In this document: one piece after another, positions 18,282-27,340 of the stretch
How positions within the stretch are numbered: the stretch's first letter is position 1
Layout: each line of letters opens with the position of its first letter
Origin: Williamsia sp. DF01-3
GTDB taxonomy: Bacteria; Actinomycetota; Actinomycetes; Mycobacteriales; Mycobacteriaceae
DNA: 64,000 bases
Reading direction: 5' to 3'
Assembly: GCF_023051145.1 (NCBI RefSeq)
Contig: NZ_JALKFS010000005.1
Location: 1,612,001 to 1,676,000 of the forward strand
Made by a program: the position numbers and the translations under genes
Notes under the pieces: model-generated
Told to the model about the DNA's origin: nothing
Seen by the model: the letters and a program-made list of their open reading frames with translations, nothing else
Databases searched by the model: none

Positions 18282-19312
18282 TGGGACCGCTGAATGTCCT
18301 CGTGCTCGTGGGGTCACCGGTCGATGAATTCCGCGCCGACCTCAGTCGTGTCTATGCGCACGGGTTTCTTGCCACGTTCTCCGGGCATGTCGACTACCGG
18401 ATCGAGATCGCTTATGTGTTACCGGACGGGGACTGGAGGTTTCCGTCCGGCCTGACTGACGCGGATATCGCTGCATCGCAACCTGTGTCGATTCCCGACG
18501 CGATGACGTATGTCTTCGACCGGGGTTACGACGTCATGGTTCCCGAGATGTTCTGTCTTCCAGGGATGACGTCCTATCGCTCGTTGTTCGATCTGTTGGG
18601 TGTGGCCCACCTCGGCAATCGTTCCGACCTGATGGCTCTGAGTGCTGACAAACGGCTGACCCGCGCAGTGGTTGCCGCAGCAGGCGTCGCGGTTCCGGCG
18701 GGTGAGGTGCTCCGGGAAGGAGAGAACTACAGCGGCCACCTGCCCGCAGTGGTGAAACCTGTTGATTCGGACAACTCGATGGGGGTGTCGCTGGTGCGGG
18801 AGGGGTCCGCGCTGAAGGCTGCGATCGGCGATGCGCTGGTGTACTCCACGTCTGCGCTCGTCGAGACGTATGTCCCACTGGGACGAGAAGTCCGCTGCGG
18901 CATCATTGTTCGGGACGGGGAACTTGTTTGCTTGCCTCTCGAGGAGTACTCGGTCGACGAGTACGATCATCCCATCCGCTCTCGGGCCGACAAATTGGAG
19001 CGCAACGCGGACGGGCAGTTGTATCTGGTGGCCAAGGACACCGCCAAAGCGTGGATTGTCGACGTCGACGACCCGGTCACCGAGGTGGTGTGGGATGCCG
19101 CCCGGCGATGCCATGCCGCGCTCGGATGTCGTCATTACAGTCTGTTCGACTTCCGTATCGACCCGGCGGGGACACCCTGGTTTCTCGAGGCGGGGTTGTA
19201 CTGCTCGTACTCACCGAGCAGTGTGATCGCTGTGATGGCCTCCGCGGCTGGGATTTCCGTCGAGGAACTGTTCGCCGGCAGCCTTCGAGAACTGGAACGT
19301 GAGGGGCGTTGA
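18281..19312 (+). CDS. mysD: D-Ala-D-Ala ligase-like enzyme adding the second amino acid
   Basis: 343 aa from ATG 18281, sharing one base with the mysC stop. A D-Ala-D-Ala ligase-like ATP-grasp protein: VLVLVGSPVDEFRADLSRVY, PEMFCLPGMTSYRSLFDLLG, ADKRLTRAVVAAAGVAVP, VVKPVDSDNSMGVSLV and the metal site LFDFRIDPAG with FLEAGLYCSYSPSSV, where the usual Glu-x-Asn is Glu-Ala-Gly. MysD attaches Ser, Thr or another amino acid to mycosporine-glycine through an imine, giving shinorine-type molecules. No NRPS-type alternative (mysE) is present. Confidence 0.9.
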   Translation: MGPLNVLVLVGSPVDEFRADLSRVYAHGFLATFSGHVDYRIEIAYVLPDGDWRFPSGLTDADIAASQPVSIPDAMTYVFDRGYDVMVPEMFCLPGMTSYRSLFDLLGVAHLGNRSDLMALSADKRLTRAVVAAAGVAVPAGEVLREGENYSGHLPAVVKPVDSDNSMGVSLVREGSALKAAIGDALVYSTSALVETYVPLGREVRCGIIVRDGELVCLPLEEYSVDEYDHPIRSRADKLERNADGQLYLVAKDTAKAWIVDVDDPVTEVVWDAARRCHAALGCRHYSLFDFRIDPAGTPWFLEAGLYCSYSPSSVIAVMASAAGISVEELFAGSLRELEREGR

Positions 19313-20073
19313 TGCACCAGCAGGTACTCGATCCGATCGGAGTCCGCGTCACGGGGGCACCGCTCGACAAGTGCGATCCGGCACTCGCTGAGGACATCCG
19401 GGGACTCCTCGCCGAACACGGGGTGGTCGTGTTCGATGGCCAGAACATCGACACCCCAACTTTCCTCGCCTTTCTGCAATCGTTCGGCGAGTTGATGTTC
19501 ACCGCGGGCGAGACCCCCGTTCCGGACTTCCCAGATCTCAACGTCATCAGCAATGTCGGACGTACAACTGCTCCGAGGTCCACATTCCACGTCGACACCA
19601 CCTACGTCTCGCATCCTCCGGCGTATACGGCTCTGCGTGCGGTTCGTGTACCCGCCGTCGGCGGGCACACGTTGTTCAGCAACCAGTACGCGGCTTACGA
19701 TTCATTGCCGTCAGACCTTCGGAACGATCTCGAGGGGCGGTTGATGACGCATGTGGTCACCGGTGTCGACCCGGGTGCGGGTGCGGAGACCTGTGCCGAG
19801 CACCCGATTTTCCTCACGCACCCACTCTCGCGGCGCGTTGCGCTGTACCTGACGGCTCCGGCCAGGTGCCGGGCCATCAGTGGCAAGTCCGCGACGGAGA
19901 CGGCGCGCATCGTGCACCTTCTCGTCGCGCATTCGACTGCGCCGGGCAATGTGCTGACACACACCTGGTCCGGGGGAGACGTCGTGATGTGGGACAACCG
20001 GGTTGTGATGCATCGTGCCGATCACAGCGGTGTCATCGGCGACCGGGTGATGTATCGCGGAATGGTCAGATGA
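19312..20073 (+). CDS. TauD/TfdA-family Fe(II)/2-oxoglutarate dioxygenase, last gene of mycosporine operon
   Basis: 253 aa from ATG 19312, again in a TGATG overlap with mysD, so it is part of the operon. The fold features are HxD as FHVDTTY, a distal His in RVVMHRADHSG and a following Arg (DRVMYRG) for 2-oxoglutarate. The family hydroxylates or oxidatively trims small acids, including alpha to amine or sulfonate groups. The known cyanobacterial mycosporine-tailoring oxygenase MysH belongs to the phytanoyl-CoA branch, so this would be a different family in the same position. A role in hydroxylation, decarboxylation or deglycylation of the imine-linked amino acid is inference. Confidence 0.85.
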   Translation: MHQQVLDPIGVRVTGAPLDKCDPALAEDIRGLLAEHGVVVFDGQNIDTPTFLAFLQSFGELMFTAGETPVPDFPDLNVISNVGRTTAPRSTFHVDTTYVSHPPAYTALRAVRVPAVGGHTLFSNQYAAYDSLPSDLRNDLEGRLMTHVVTGVDPGAGAETCAEHPIFLTHPLSRRVALYLTAPARCRAISGKSATETARIVHLLVAHSTAPGNVLTHTWSGGDVVMWDNRVVMHRADHSGVIGDRVMYRGMVR

Positions 20074-20182
20074 TGGTGCAGAGTTCGCTGAACATTCACG
20101 CCTTGTTCGTCTGACGTTCTCCGGCGCACCCGAATCCCCGCTCCATGCCGCGAATTCCCCGGTCGCGGTAGAGACTTGAGGT

Positions 20183-20413
20183 ATGACCCCACGTATCCCG
20201 CCAGCGGATCATGCGCGTTTGGTTGAGTTCGCAGAGCGGTGGTACCCGTTCGGGGGAGGCTCGGCCGAGGACATCTTTGTCGAATTCGGGCTCACCGTGG
20301 ACGCTTTCTTCGAACGGTTGTCCGATGCGCTCGACGTCGGTGCCGGTGGTTTGTCCCCCGAGGTGCACGAGGCTCTTCAAAGGATTTGTAATCAGCGGCT
20401 GCGTAGCGCATAG
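20183..20413 (+). CDS. Small protein, DUF3263-like
   Basis: 76 aa from ATG 20183. The pattern LVEFAERWYPFGGGSAEDIF, FGLTVDAFFERL and a C-terminal LQRICNQRLRS resembles DUF3263, small actinobacterial helical proteins. The match is from memory and moderate. It begins 110 bases after the dioxygenase and may have its own promoter; no functional link to the mycosporine genes is evident. Confidence 0.6.
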   Translation: MTPRIPPADHARLVEFAERWYPFGGGSAEDIFVEFGLTVDAFFERLSDALDVGAGGLSPEVHEALQRICNQRLRSA

Positions 20414-20424
20414 GATCTACGACC

Positions 20425-20649
20425 ATGCCGTCAGTGTCCGATAGCGTCAGTCCCAGCGAAGAGCAAGCGCGGTACTTCGCAGACCAGCTCGAGCGGTGGG
20501 CGGACCAACTCGAGGCCGAGCTGTCGGGCCGAGCGGCGGTGCCGGTTGCCGTGCAGCACGCCAAGCGCCGCGAGTTGTACGACGTCCAGCGCCAGATCAA
20601 AGCCCTGCGAGATCGCTTCCCGAATGCCTTCGAACCCAGGCGGCGCTAG
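20425..20649 (+). CDS. Small hypothetical helical protein
   Basis: 74 aa from ATG 20425, 11 bases after the previous gene on the same strand. Charged and helical: QARYFADQLERWADQLEAEL then KRRELYDVQRQIKALRDRFP. The heptad-like spacing suggests a short coiled coil. It overlaps the stop of the convergent MFS gene by four bases. No family recognised. Confidence 0.6.
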   Translation: MPSVSDSVSPSEEQARYFADQLERWADQLEAELSGRAAVPVAVQHAKRRELYDVQRQIKALRDRFPNAFEPRRR

Positions 20650-22172
20650 CTGCGATTGCTGGTCAGCGGAAGGCTGGGAGACCCGGCAGGCGGCGAGAGG
20701 TCGTGCATCCGGTCGACCTGCTCCAGACTGATCCCCGTCGTCTCGACCCGGAATCTCCAGGTGATCAGGGCGCCGAGCATTGAGGTGCCCGCCAGGATCA
20801 GGACGATGACGGCCGTGCCCCATTCTTCGAGAAGGATCGGGAACAGGAAGGCGGTGAGGACAGCGCCCACCTTTGCCACCGAGGCCGCCATGCCTGCGCC
20901 GGTGCCTCGCAGGTGGGTGGGGAACACCTCGCCTGCCAACAGGTATGTCATCGAGTTCGGGCCGAGATTGGTCATCAGGTTGAACAACATGAACCCGGCA
21001 AACACCAGGACGATCTGCAGGGTTCCCGTCATGACCGTCGACAGGGCTGCGATGAGGAGACCGACTGCGCAGCCGAGGAATCCAAAGACCTGCAGTCGGA
21101 TGCGGCCGAACCTGTCCACCAGGATGACAGCGAGGACGATGCCGATCAACAAGAAGGCGTCGATCATCACGGCACCTTCGGTGCCCTGGAGGTCGGCGTC
21201 GACGACGGCGGTGACGGTCGACTCGTTCGCGGTGGCCGTGCCCACAGTCGCGGCGATGACGGTAGGTGTGAAGATACCGATGCCGTAGGTGCCGAGGTCT
21301 TGGAGAAACCAGGGAACACTCGCGAGAATGGTCGACCGTCGCCATGGTGCGCGCAGCAACATTCCGACGCCGGAACGGGAGGGTGCTCCAGTGGCCGGAT
21401 CGCTGCGGTCCAACGTCACCGTGGCGGGATACACCGGCTCCCGGGCAAGCAGGCGCTGGAGCTCGGCTTCGGCCTCGTCGACTCGTCCGATGTGGAGCAG
21501 CCAGTGGGGGCTCTGCACGATGAACACGCGCCCGATCATCACCAGCAGCGATGGGATGACCACCACGGCGAACATCCAGCGCCAGTCGGACAGCTCGTCT
21601 CGATTGCCGAGGATGAGCACGCCGACCAGAGTGCCCGCCAGCGCTCCGACGGCTTGGAAGCCGAAGGCCGCCAACACCCCTCGGCCGCGCACGCTGGTCG
21701 GCATCGTCTCCGAGATCATGGTGTGGGCGGTGGGGTAGTCACAACCCAGCGCCAGACCCATACCGATCAGGCACACGACGAGGCTGCCGTACCCCGGGCT
21801 GACGGTGACGCCCACCAGGAAAACCGTGAACAGCGCCATCTCGGCTAGGAACATCTGGCGGCGTCCCCATCGGTCGGACAGACCGCCGAGGGCGCTCGCG
21901 CCGATCATGATGCCGAGCAGTGGTGCGGCCGTTGTCAATCCGGCCTGGGCGGAGGTCAGGTCGAACTCGGCGGTGATCAGCGGCAGCGCCACCCCGACCA
22001 TGAAGACGATCATTCCCTCGAAGAACTTGCCTGCCGACGCCAACAGCCAGATGCGCTTCTGCATCGAGGTCATCGCCCCGGCGGTGGCCGGTGTGCCGTC
22101 GCGCCAGGCCGGCACCTCGTCGATGTACTGCTGCACCGTTGTCGGGCGGCCATCCCGATCAGTCGCTGTCAT
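20646..22172 (-). CDS. MFS transporter, sugar-porter/metabolite-transporter type
   Basis: 508 aa with about twelve hydrophobic segments. MFS motif A is GGLSDRWGRRQ after helix 2 with a second copy VDRFGRI in the C-terminal half. A central cytoplasmic loop contains VQSPHWLLHIGRVDEAEAEL, the PESPRWL-type signature of sugar porters and aromatic-acid carriers. The substrate cannot be read from sequence. The gene is convergent with the mycosporine operon, so a role in exporting its product would need separate regulation and is only a guess. Confidence 0.88.
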   Translation of the reverse strand: MTATDRDGRPTTVQQYIDEVPAWRDGTPATAGAMTSMQKRIWLLASAGKFFEGMIVFMVGVALPLITAEFDLTSAQAGLTTAAPLLGIMIGASALGGLSDRWGRRQMFLAEMALFTVFLVGVTVSPGYGSLVVCLIGMGLALGCDYPTAHTMISETMPTSVRGRGVLAAFGFQAVGALAGTLVGVLILGNRDELSDWRWMFAVVVIPSLLVMIGRVFIVQSPHWLLHIGRVDEAEAELQRLLAREPVYPATVTLDRSDPATGAPSRSGVGMLLRAPWRRSTILASVPWFLQDLGTYGIGIFTPTVIAATVGTATANESTVTAVVDADLQGTEGAVMIDAFLLIGIVLAVILVDRFGRIRLQVFGFLGCAVGLLIAALSTVMTGTLQIVLVFAGFMLFNLMTNLGPNSMTYLLAGEVFPTHLRGTGAGMAASVAKVGAVLTAFLFPILLEEWGTAVIVLILAGTSMLGALITWRFRVETTGISLEQVDRMHDLSPPAGSPSLPLTSNRS

Positions 22173-22293
22173 CGGCTCTCGCCACCGCCCGCCCCTGTAC
22201 TCGGCTACCCAGACGGGGGCACCCTACAACGTCACGGTGAACCCGGGTTGTCCTGCACAAGAACGTAATCGGCAGCGGCCGCCGCTTGTCGCG

Positions 22294-22983
22294 CTACTGG
22301 TTGTATCCGCTGACCGGCTGCTTCAGTGCTTCGAACACCCCTGGATGCAGACCACGTTTGATGTCACCGAGTACCTCAGACCGGGTGCTGGCGTTGGAGC
22401 GAGCCCACTCGACCGCCGCGGTCAGCACGTCGGCCTCTTCCGCGACCTCGTCGACCAGCCCTGACCGAAGTGCCTCTTCTCCGCCGTATCGCCGGCCTGT
22501 CATCAATGCTTCATGTCCGGCACGTGCAGGCAGACGCGCAGCGGTCAGCGCCAGCACCCCGGGTGCGTAGGCTGCACCCAGGGTGATGCCGGGGAAGCAG
22601 AGATAACCGCGGTCGGCCCGCATCACCGAGTGGTCGTGGGCGATGGCGAGAAAGGCACCTGCGCCGAAAGCGTGACCTTGCATCGCCGCCACCGTCGGCA
22701 TCGGAAACGCCAGGAAACGCGCGAGCAGAGCCTGGATCTCACTCAGGCACCGGTCGATTTGGTCCGGATTCTGCGCGCCCCAGCTCAGGTCTGCTCCGGT
22801 GGAGTAGTACTTGCCGTGGCCGGTTGTGACCAGCGCGCGCGGCCCGGCCTCGGCTTCCACCTCGTCGAGCAGAGCATGAACCGTCTTGAGCCAGTCCGGA
22901 TTGAAACGGTTCTGGGGATCGGGGGAGTCGTGTCCGCCGAAATGGAGAACCGACACCTCGCCGTCTTTGTCCAAGTAGGGCAC
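22294..22983 (-). CDS. Enoyl-CoA hydratase/isomerase family protein
   Basis: 229 aa from GTG 22983, six bases after the methyltransferase stop, so the two are an operon. Crotonase-fold features: LVTTGHGKYYSTGADLSW, AMQGHAFGAGAFLAIAHDHS (oxyanion-hole region), FPGITLGAAYAPG and MTGRRYGGEEALRSGLVDEV. The usual catalytic Glu after FPE is not obvious, since the region reads FPGITLG, so hydratase activity is uncertain and an isomerase or other crotonase reaction is possible. Confidence 0.82.
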   Translation of the reverse strand: MPYLDKDGEVSVLHFGGHDSPDPQNRFNPDWLKTVHALLDEVEAEAGPRALVTTGHGKYYSTGADLSWGAQNPDQIDRCLSEIQALLARFLAFPMPTVAAMQGHAFGAGAFLAIAHDHSVMRADRGYLCFPGITLGAAYAPGVLALTAARLPARAGHEALMTGRRYGGEEALRSGLVDEVAEEADVLTAAVEWARSNASTRSEVLGDIKRGLHPGVFEALKQPVSGYNQ

Positions 22984-22989
22984 TGGTTC

Positions 22990-23892
22990 TCAGCCCTGCG
23001 AGAACTTCGCTGGAAGCGGCCGCGCGGTCGGCTTGGCGAGACTGAACTGCATGATGTCGATGTATCCCTTACGGAAGTAATCGGCGCAACCGGTCAAGTA
23101 CTTTACGTAGGTGTTGTAGGTGTCCACCGAGGCGACCTCGATCGCCTCGTCGCGCCGCTTCTGCAACGTCTCCGCCCAGCAATCGAGCGTGCGCGCGTAA
23201 TGCAACTGCAGCGGATGGACGCGCTCGACGTTGAAGCCGGCTCGATTCGCGCCGTCCACCACCCACTGTGGTTCGGGCAGTTGGCCACCGGGGAAGATCT
23301 CGAACTGGATGAACTTCCCGAACTCCATGATCTCCCGGTTGATCGGCAGGCCCTTGTCCCGGATCTGGTGACGGTTGAAGCCGACGATGGTGTGCAGCAA
23401 CATCCGGCCGTCGTCGGGCAGAAGCGTAGTGCAGCGGTCGAAGAATGCGTCGTAGCGTTCGCGCCGGAAGTGCTCGAATGCGCCGATCGACACGATCCGG
23501 TCAACCGGTTGGTCAAAATCCTCCCAGCCTTGCAATCGCACCTCTGCAGTGCGATTTGTGGCGGTCCGGTTCTCCAGCAATTCGCTGGCGTAACGATGCT
23601 GATTGCGGCTGAGGGTGAGTCCGATGACGTTCACGTCGTACTTCTCTACTGCGTGGAGCAGGGTCGATCCCCACCCGCAGCCGACGTCGAGCAGTGTCAT
23701 CCCCGGCTCCAGGTCGCATTTGCCCAGTGCCAGATCGATTTTGGCGATCTCTGCTTCCTCGAGTGTCATGTCGTCGCGCTCGAAATACGCGCAACTGTAT
23801 GTGCGGGTGGGGTCGAGGAACAACGCGAAGAACTCGTCTGACAAGTCGTAGTGGGACTGCACGTCATCGTAGAACGGCGTCAATTCGGTCAT
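22990..23892 (-). CDS. Cyclopropane-fatty-acid/mycolic acid methyltransferase family
   Basis: 300 aa from ATG 23892, with AAGGA upstream; upstream in-frame ATGs fit less well. It begins like mycobacterial mycolic acid methyltransferases (LTPFYDDVQSHYDLSDEFFA, LFLDPTRTYSCAYFERDDMT), followed by the SAM motif LLDVGCGWGSTLLHAVEKY, GLTLSRNQ and EHFRRERYDAFF. The C-terminal YNTYVKYLTGCADYFRKGYI is family-typical. It transfers a methylene or methyl group from SAM to an unsaturated or hydroxylated acyl chain. Together with the crotonase homologue downstream it points to envelope lipid modification, a sign of the mycolate group. Confidence 0.9.
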   Translation of the reverse strand: MTELTPFYDDVQSHYDLSDEFFALFLDPTRTYSCAYFERDDMTLEEAEIAKIDLALGKCDLEPGMTLLDVGCGWGSTLLHAVEKYDVNVIGLTLSRNQHRYASELLENRTATNRTAEVRLQGWEDFDQPVDRIVSIGAFEHFRRERYDAFFDRCTTLLPDDGRMLLHTIVGFNRHQIRDKGLPINREIMEFGKFIQFEIFPGGQLPEPQWVVDGANRAGFNVERVHPLQLHYARTLDCWAETLQKRRDEAIEVASVDTYNTYVKYLTGCADYFRKGYIDIMQFSLAKPTARPLPAKFSQG

Positions 23893-24241
23893 CGAAGGCA
23901 TTCCTTCCATGCCTGCGGCGGATGCCGCCCACACGGGTTTGGTTTGGTTTCGATTCACCAGCGCGGGGCACGAACATCGGCGCAGACAGATTCCGGTGTC
24001 TGGCGGCGACCCGCGTTCTTGGAGCCGGTGTGACGGCAGTCACTTTGCCATAGAACGCACCGATTTTCCATTCATGGATTGCGCGCGTCCGATGCCGGGT
24101 GTTGGTTCGAGACCGCGGTGCGGATCGGTGGCACCCGGAAACGACAAGGACGGATCACGGGAAACCTCAGGTCTCCCACGATCCGTCCATGTCAAAAGGG
24201 TTGCTGTTCAGACGATTTTGTCCGTCAGCGCTGCGGGCACG
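23893..24241. other. Intergenic region between methyltransferase and icd
   Basis: 349 bases with no convincing gene on either strand. It holds the icd terminator at 24148-24188 and must hold the methyltransferase promoter nearer 23900-24050. No repeat or palindrome of note was seen in the latter part. Confidence 0.5.
24148..24188 (-). terminator. Stem-loop terminator after icd
   Basis: GGACGGATC and GATCCGTCC form a nine-base stem, extended inside by GGGA/TCCC across a small internal loop. On the minus strand it starts about 54 bases after the icd stop and is followed by TTGTCGTTT, so it fits an intrinsic terminator for icd. Confidence 0.65.
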
Positions 24242-26479
24242 TCACTTCTGGACAGACTCCAGGGCCTCGTTGAAGGTCTTGCTCGGCCGCATGACGGCGG
24301 TCGCGAGCTCGGGGTCGGGCGCGTAGTACCCGCCGATGTCCGCTGGTTGTCCCTGGGCCTCGTTGAACTCCTTGACGATGGTGTCCTCGTTCTCGGCCAG
24401 CGTCTTGGCCAGCGGTGCGAAGTGCTTGCGCAGTTCCTCGTCCTCGGTTTGGTCGGCCAGCTCCTGAGCCCAGTACATCGCGAGATAGAACTGGCTGCCC
24501 CGGTTGTCGAGTTCGCCGGTGTTGCGCGAGGGCCCCTTGCTGTTCTCCAGCAGCTTTCCGGTTGCGGCATCGAGTGTCTTCGCCAGAATGGTCGACCGCT
24601 TGTCGCCGGTCTTGGTGCCGAGGTCCTCCAGGCTGACGGCGAGCGCCAGGTACTCGCCGAGCGAATCCCACCGCAGGTGGTTCTCTTCGAGCAGCTGCTT
24701 GACGTGCTTGGGTGCCGAACCGCCGGCGCCCGTCTCATACAGTCCGCCGCCGGCCATCAGCGGCACGATCGAGAGCATCTTGGCGCTCGTGCCCAGCTCG
24801 AGGATCGGGAACAGGTCGGTGAGGTAGTCGCGCAGGATGTTGCCGGTCGCGGAGATGGTGTCGAGACCGCGGACAAGCCGTTCCATCGTGTACCGGATGG
24901 CCCGCACCTGCGACATGATCTGGATGTCGAGTCCCTCGGTGTCGTGATCGGCGAGGTACGTCTTCACCTTCGTGATCAGTTCGTTCTCGTGCGGACGGTA
25001 GGGATCGAGCCAGAACACCACGGGCATCCCCGACTCACGTGAACGCCGAACGGCCAGCGCCACCCAGTCGCGGATCGGCGCGTCCTTGACGATGCAGAGG
25101 CGCCAGATGTCGCCTTCTTCCACGTTCTGGGTCAAGAGCACCTCGCCCGTGGCGAGGTCGGTGATGTTCGCGACGCCGCCTTCGGGAACCTCGAAGGTCT
25201 TGTCGTGTGAACCGTATTCCTCGGCCTTCTGTGCCATCAGGCCGACATTGGGGACGGTGCCCATCGTCGCCGGGTCGAACGCGCCGTTGGTCTTACAGAA
25301 GTTCACCATCTCCTGGTAGATGCGGGAGAAAGTGGATTCAGGGTTCACGGCCTTGGTGTCCTTGGGGCGGCCATCGGCGCCGTACATCTTGCCGCCGGCC
25401 CGGATCATCGCCGGCATGGAGGCATCGACGATCACGTCGCTCGGCGAATGGAAGTTCGAGATGCCACGGGCCGAATCCACCATGGCCAGCTCGGGACGGT
25501 GCTCGTGGCACTTGTGCAGGTCGTCGATGATCTCTTCTTTTTTCGACGCCGGGAGTGACTCGATCTTGTCGTACAGATCGGACAAGCCGTTGTTGACATT
25601 GACACCCAGCTCATCGAACAGCTCGCCGTGCTTGGCGAACGCGTCCTTGTAGAAGACCCGCACCGCGTGCCCGAAGACGATGGGATGCGACACCCGCATC
25701 ATGGTCGCCTTGACGTGGAGCGAGAACATGACGCCCGTCTTGTAGGCGTCTTCCATCTGTTCTTCGTAGAACTGGATCAGGGCCTTCTTGCTCATGAACA
25801 TGCTGTCGATCACGTCGCCGGCGTTGAGCGTCACCTTGGGCTTGAGCACAAGTGTCTGGCCGCTCTCGGTCAGCAGTTCCATCTTGACCTCGCGGTCACT
25901 GTCGACGGTCATCGACTTCTCGCCGTGGTAGAAATCGCCCTCGCGCATGTGTGCCACGTGGGTGCGTGACGCCATCGACCACTCGCCCATGCTGTGAGGG
26001 TGTTTGCGCGCGTACTCTTTTACTGCCTTGGGTGCGCGCCGGTCCGAATTGCCTTCGCGCAGAACGGGATTGACCGCACTGCCGAGGCACTTGACGTAGC
26101 GATCGTGGATCTCTTTTTCTTCGTCCGTCTTCGGGTTGCCCGGGTAGTCGGGGAGTTTGTACCCCTTGGACTTGAGCTCCTTGATCGCGGCGAGCAACTG
26201 CGGCACAGAGGCACTGATGTTGGGCAGCTTGATGATGTTGGTGTCGGGCAGTTGGGTGAGCCGGCCCAGCTCGCCCAGGTTGTCCGGAATGCGCTGATCT
26301 TCTGGCAGGTAATCGGGGAACTCGGCGAGGATGCGGCTCGCCACGGAGATGTCGGTTGATTCGACGTTGATGTCAGCCGCACCGGCGAAAGCACGGACCA
26401 CCGGCAGGAATGCGTGGGTCGCAAGCATCGGCGCCTCGTCCGTCAGTGTGTAGATGATGGTGGGCTGCTTAGCGTTCAT
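24242..26479 (-). CDS. icd: Isocitrate dehydrogenase (NADP+), monomeric type
   Basis: 745 aa from ATG 26479 ([17 protein letters not shown]); a longer frame begins with TTG at 26515. Length and sequence are those of the monomeric IDH class: [100 protein letters not shown] and the C-terminal [12 protein letters not shown]. It oxidises isocitrate to 2-oxoglutarate and CO2 with NADP. Mycolate actinobacteria such as Corynebacterium use this form. A terminator follows at 24148-24188. Confidence 0.96.
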   Translation of the reverse strand: MNAKQPTIIYTLTDEAPMLATHAFLPVVRAFAGAADINVESTDISVASRILAEFPDYLPEDQRIPDNLGELGRLTQLPDTNIIKLPNISASVPQLLAAIKELKSKGYKLPDYPGNPKTDEEKEIHDRYVKCLGSAVNPVLREGNSDRRAPKAVKEYARKHPHSMGEWSMASRTHVAHMREGDFYHGEKSMTVDSDREVKMELLTESGQTLVLKPKVTLNAGDVIDSMFMSKKALIQFYEEQMEDAYKTGVMFSLHVKATMMRVSHPIVFGHAVRVFYKDAFAKHGELFDELGVNVNNGLSDLYDKIESLPASKKEEIIDDLHKCHEHRPELAMVDSARGISNFHSPSDVIVDASMPAMIRAGGKMYGADGRPKDTKAVNPESTFSRIYQEMVNFCKTNGAFDPATMGTVPNVGLMAQKAEEYGSHDKTFEVPEGGVANITDLATGEVLLTQNVEEGDIWRLCIVKDAPIRDWVALAVRRSRESGMPVVFWLDPYRPHENELITKVKTYLADHDTEGLDIQIMSQVRAIRYTMERLVRGLDTISATGNILRDYLTDLFPILELGTSAKMLSIVPLMAGGGLYETGAGGSAPKHVKQLLEENHLRWDSLGEYLALAVSLEDLGTKTGDKRSTILAKTLDAATGKLLENSKGPSRNTGELDNRGSQFYLAMYWAQELADQTEDEELRKHFAPLAKTLAENEDTIVKEFNEAQGQPADIGGYYAPDPELATAVMRPSKTFNEALESVQK

Positions 26480-26696
26480 AATTTGCTTCGTCTCCGGTTT
26501 CCGTAGCGTTTTCAAGAGGGGTTTTGCCCCTAGTTACCAGTATCACGGCGAATGGGACATCATGCGAGCAAAGGGGTGGGTGGGTGCTGACCGCCCGCAA
26601 ACCGGTGTGTGAACGGCGGGCGATCGCGGACCGTTCCTGTCCGCAATCGGCCATAACGTCATGGGCGTTCAGTTCCCTCCCCGAAAGGACCACACC

Positions 26697-27265
26697 ATGG
26701 CGGCACATACACCCCCGTCACCCTCAGCGTCCCCGTCACCGGCGAGAAAGCCGACATCCTGACGCTGCTCGCCGATCAGCGAGCGCTGCTGAAGGTCACC
26801 GCACGCGGCCTCACCGACGCTCAGTCCCGCACGCGGTCGACGGTCAGTGGACTCACCATCGGCGGCTTGATCAAGCACCTCGCCCGTGGCGAACGCGAAC
26901 ATGCCGCGACCATCCGCGAGCGCGACGAGAACGCCGAGTTCGACATGAACGCGGCTGTGGACGCGTACGCCCTCAATGAGGGCGAGACGCTCGCGGATTG
27001 GCTGGACGAATACGACCGGGCCGCCGCGGACTACGACCGTGTGATCGCGGAGGTGGAGAGTCTCGACGATCTGATCCCCCAGCCGACCGCACCCTGGCAG
27101 CCCGAGCGGGAGTGGTGGTCGGTCCGCAAGATGGCGCTGCATCTGCTCCGTGAGACCGCGCACCACTGCGGCCATGCCGACATCATCCGCGAGGCGCTCG
27201 ACGGTCAGAGCACCATGTCGGCCATCTCCGGCGACATGGATTGGGGTGACGGACTCGGCGAGTGA
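26697..27265 (+). CDS. DinB/DUF664 family protein (frame broken near start)
   Basis: ATG 26697 with GAAAGGA upstream gives 21 codons and a stop. The real body, VTLSVPVTGEKADILTLLAD, then LKVTARGLTDAQ, GGLIKHLARGEREH and LLRETAHHCGHADIIREALD, lies one frame away and has no start of its own before TTG 26867. Adding one C to the five-C run at 26712-26716 makes a single frame of about 190 codons. The body is a DinB four-helix bundle with the His residues that bind metal in this family, often tied to mycothiol or bacillithiol transferase activity. A homopolymer deletion in the sequence is the best explanation. Confidence 0.75.
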
Positions 27266-27340
27266 CCGTGGCGTCCGCTCGACCGGGACTGTTGTCCGGC
27301 GGCCGGTTGTCAGAGGCCGTGTGTCAGAGGCCCGTGATAG

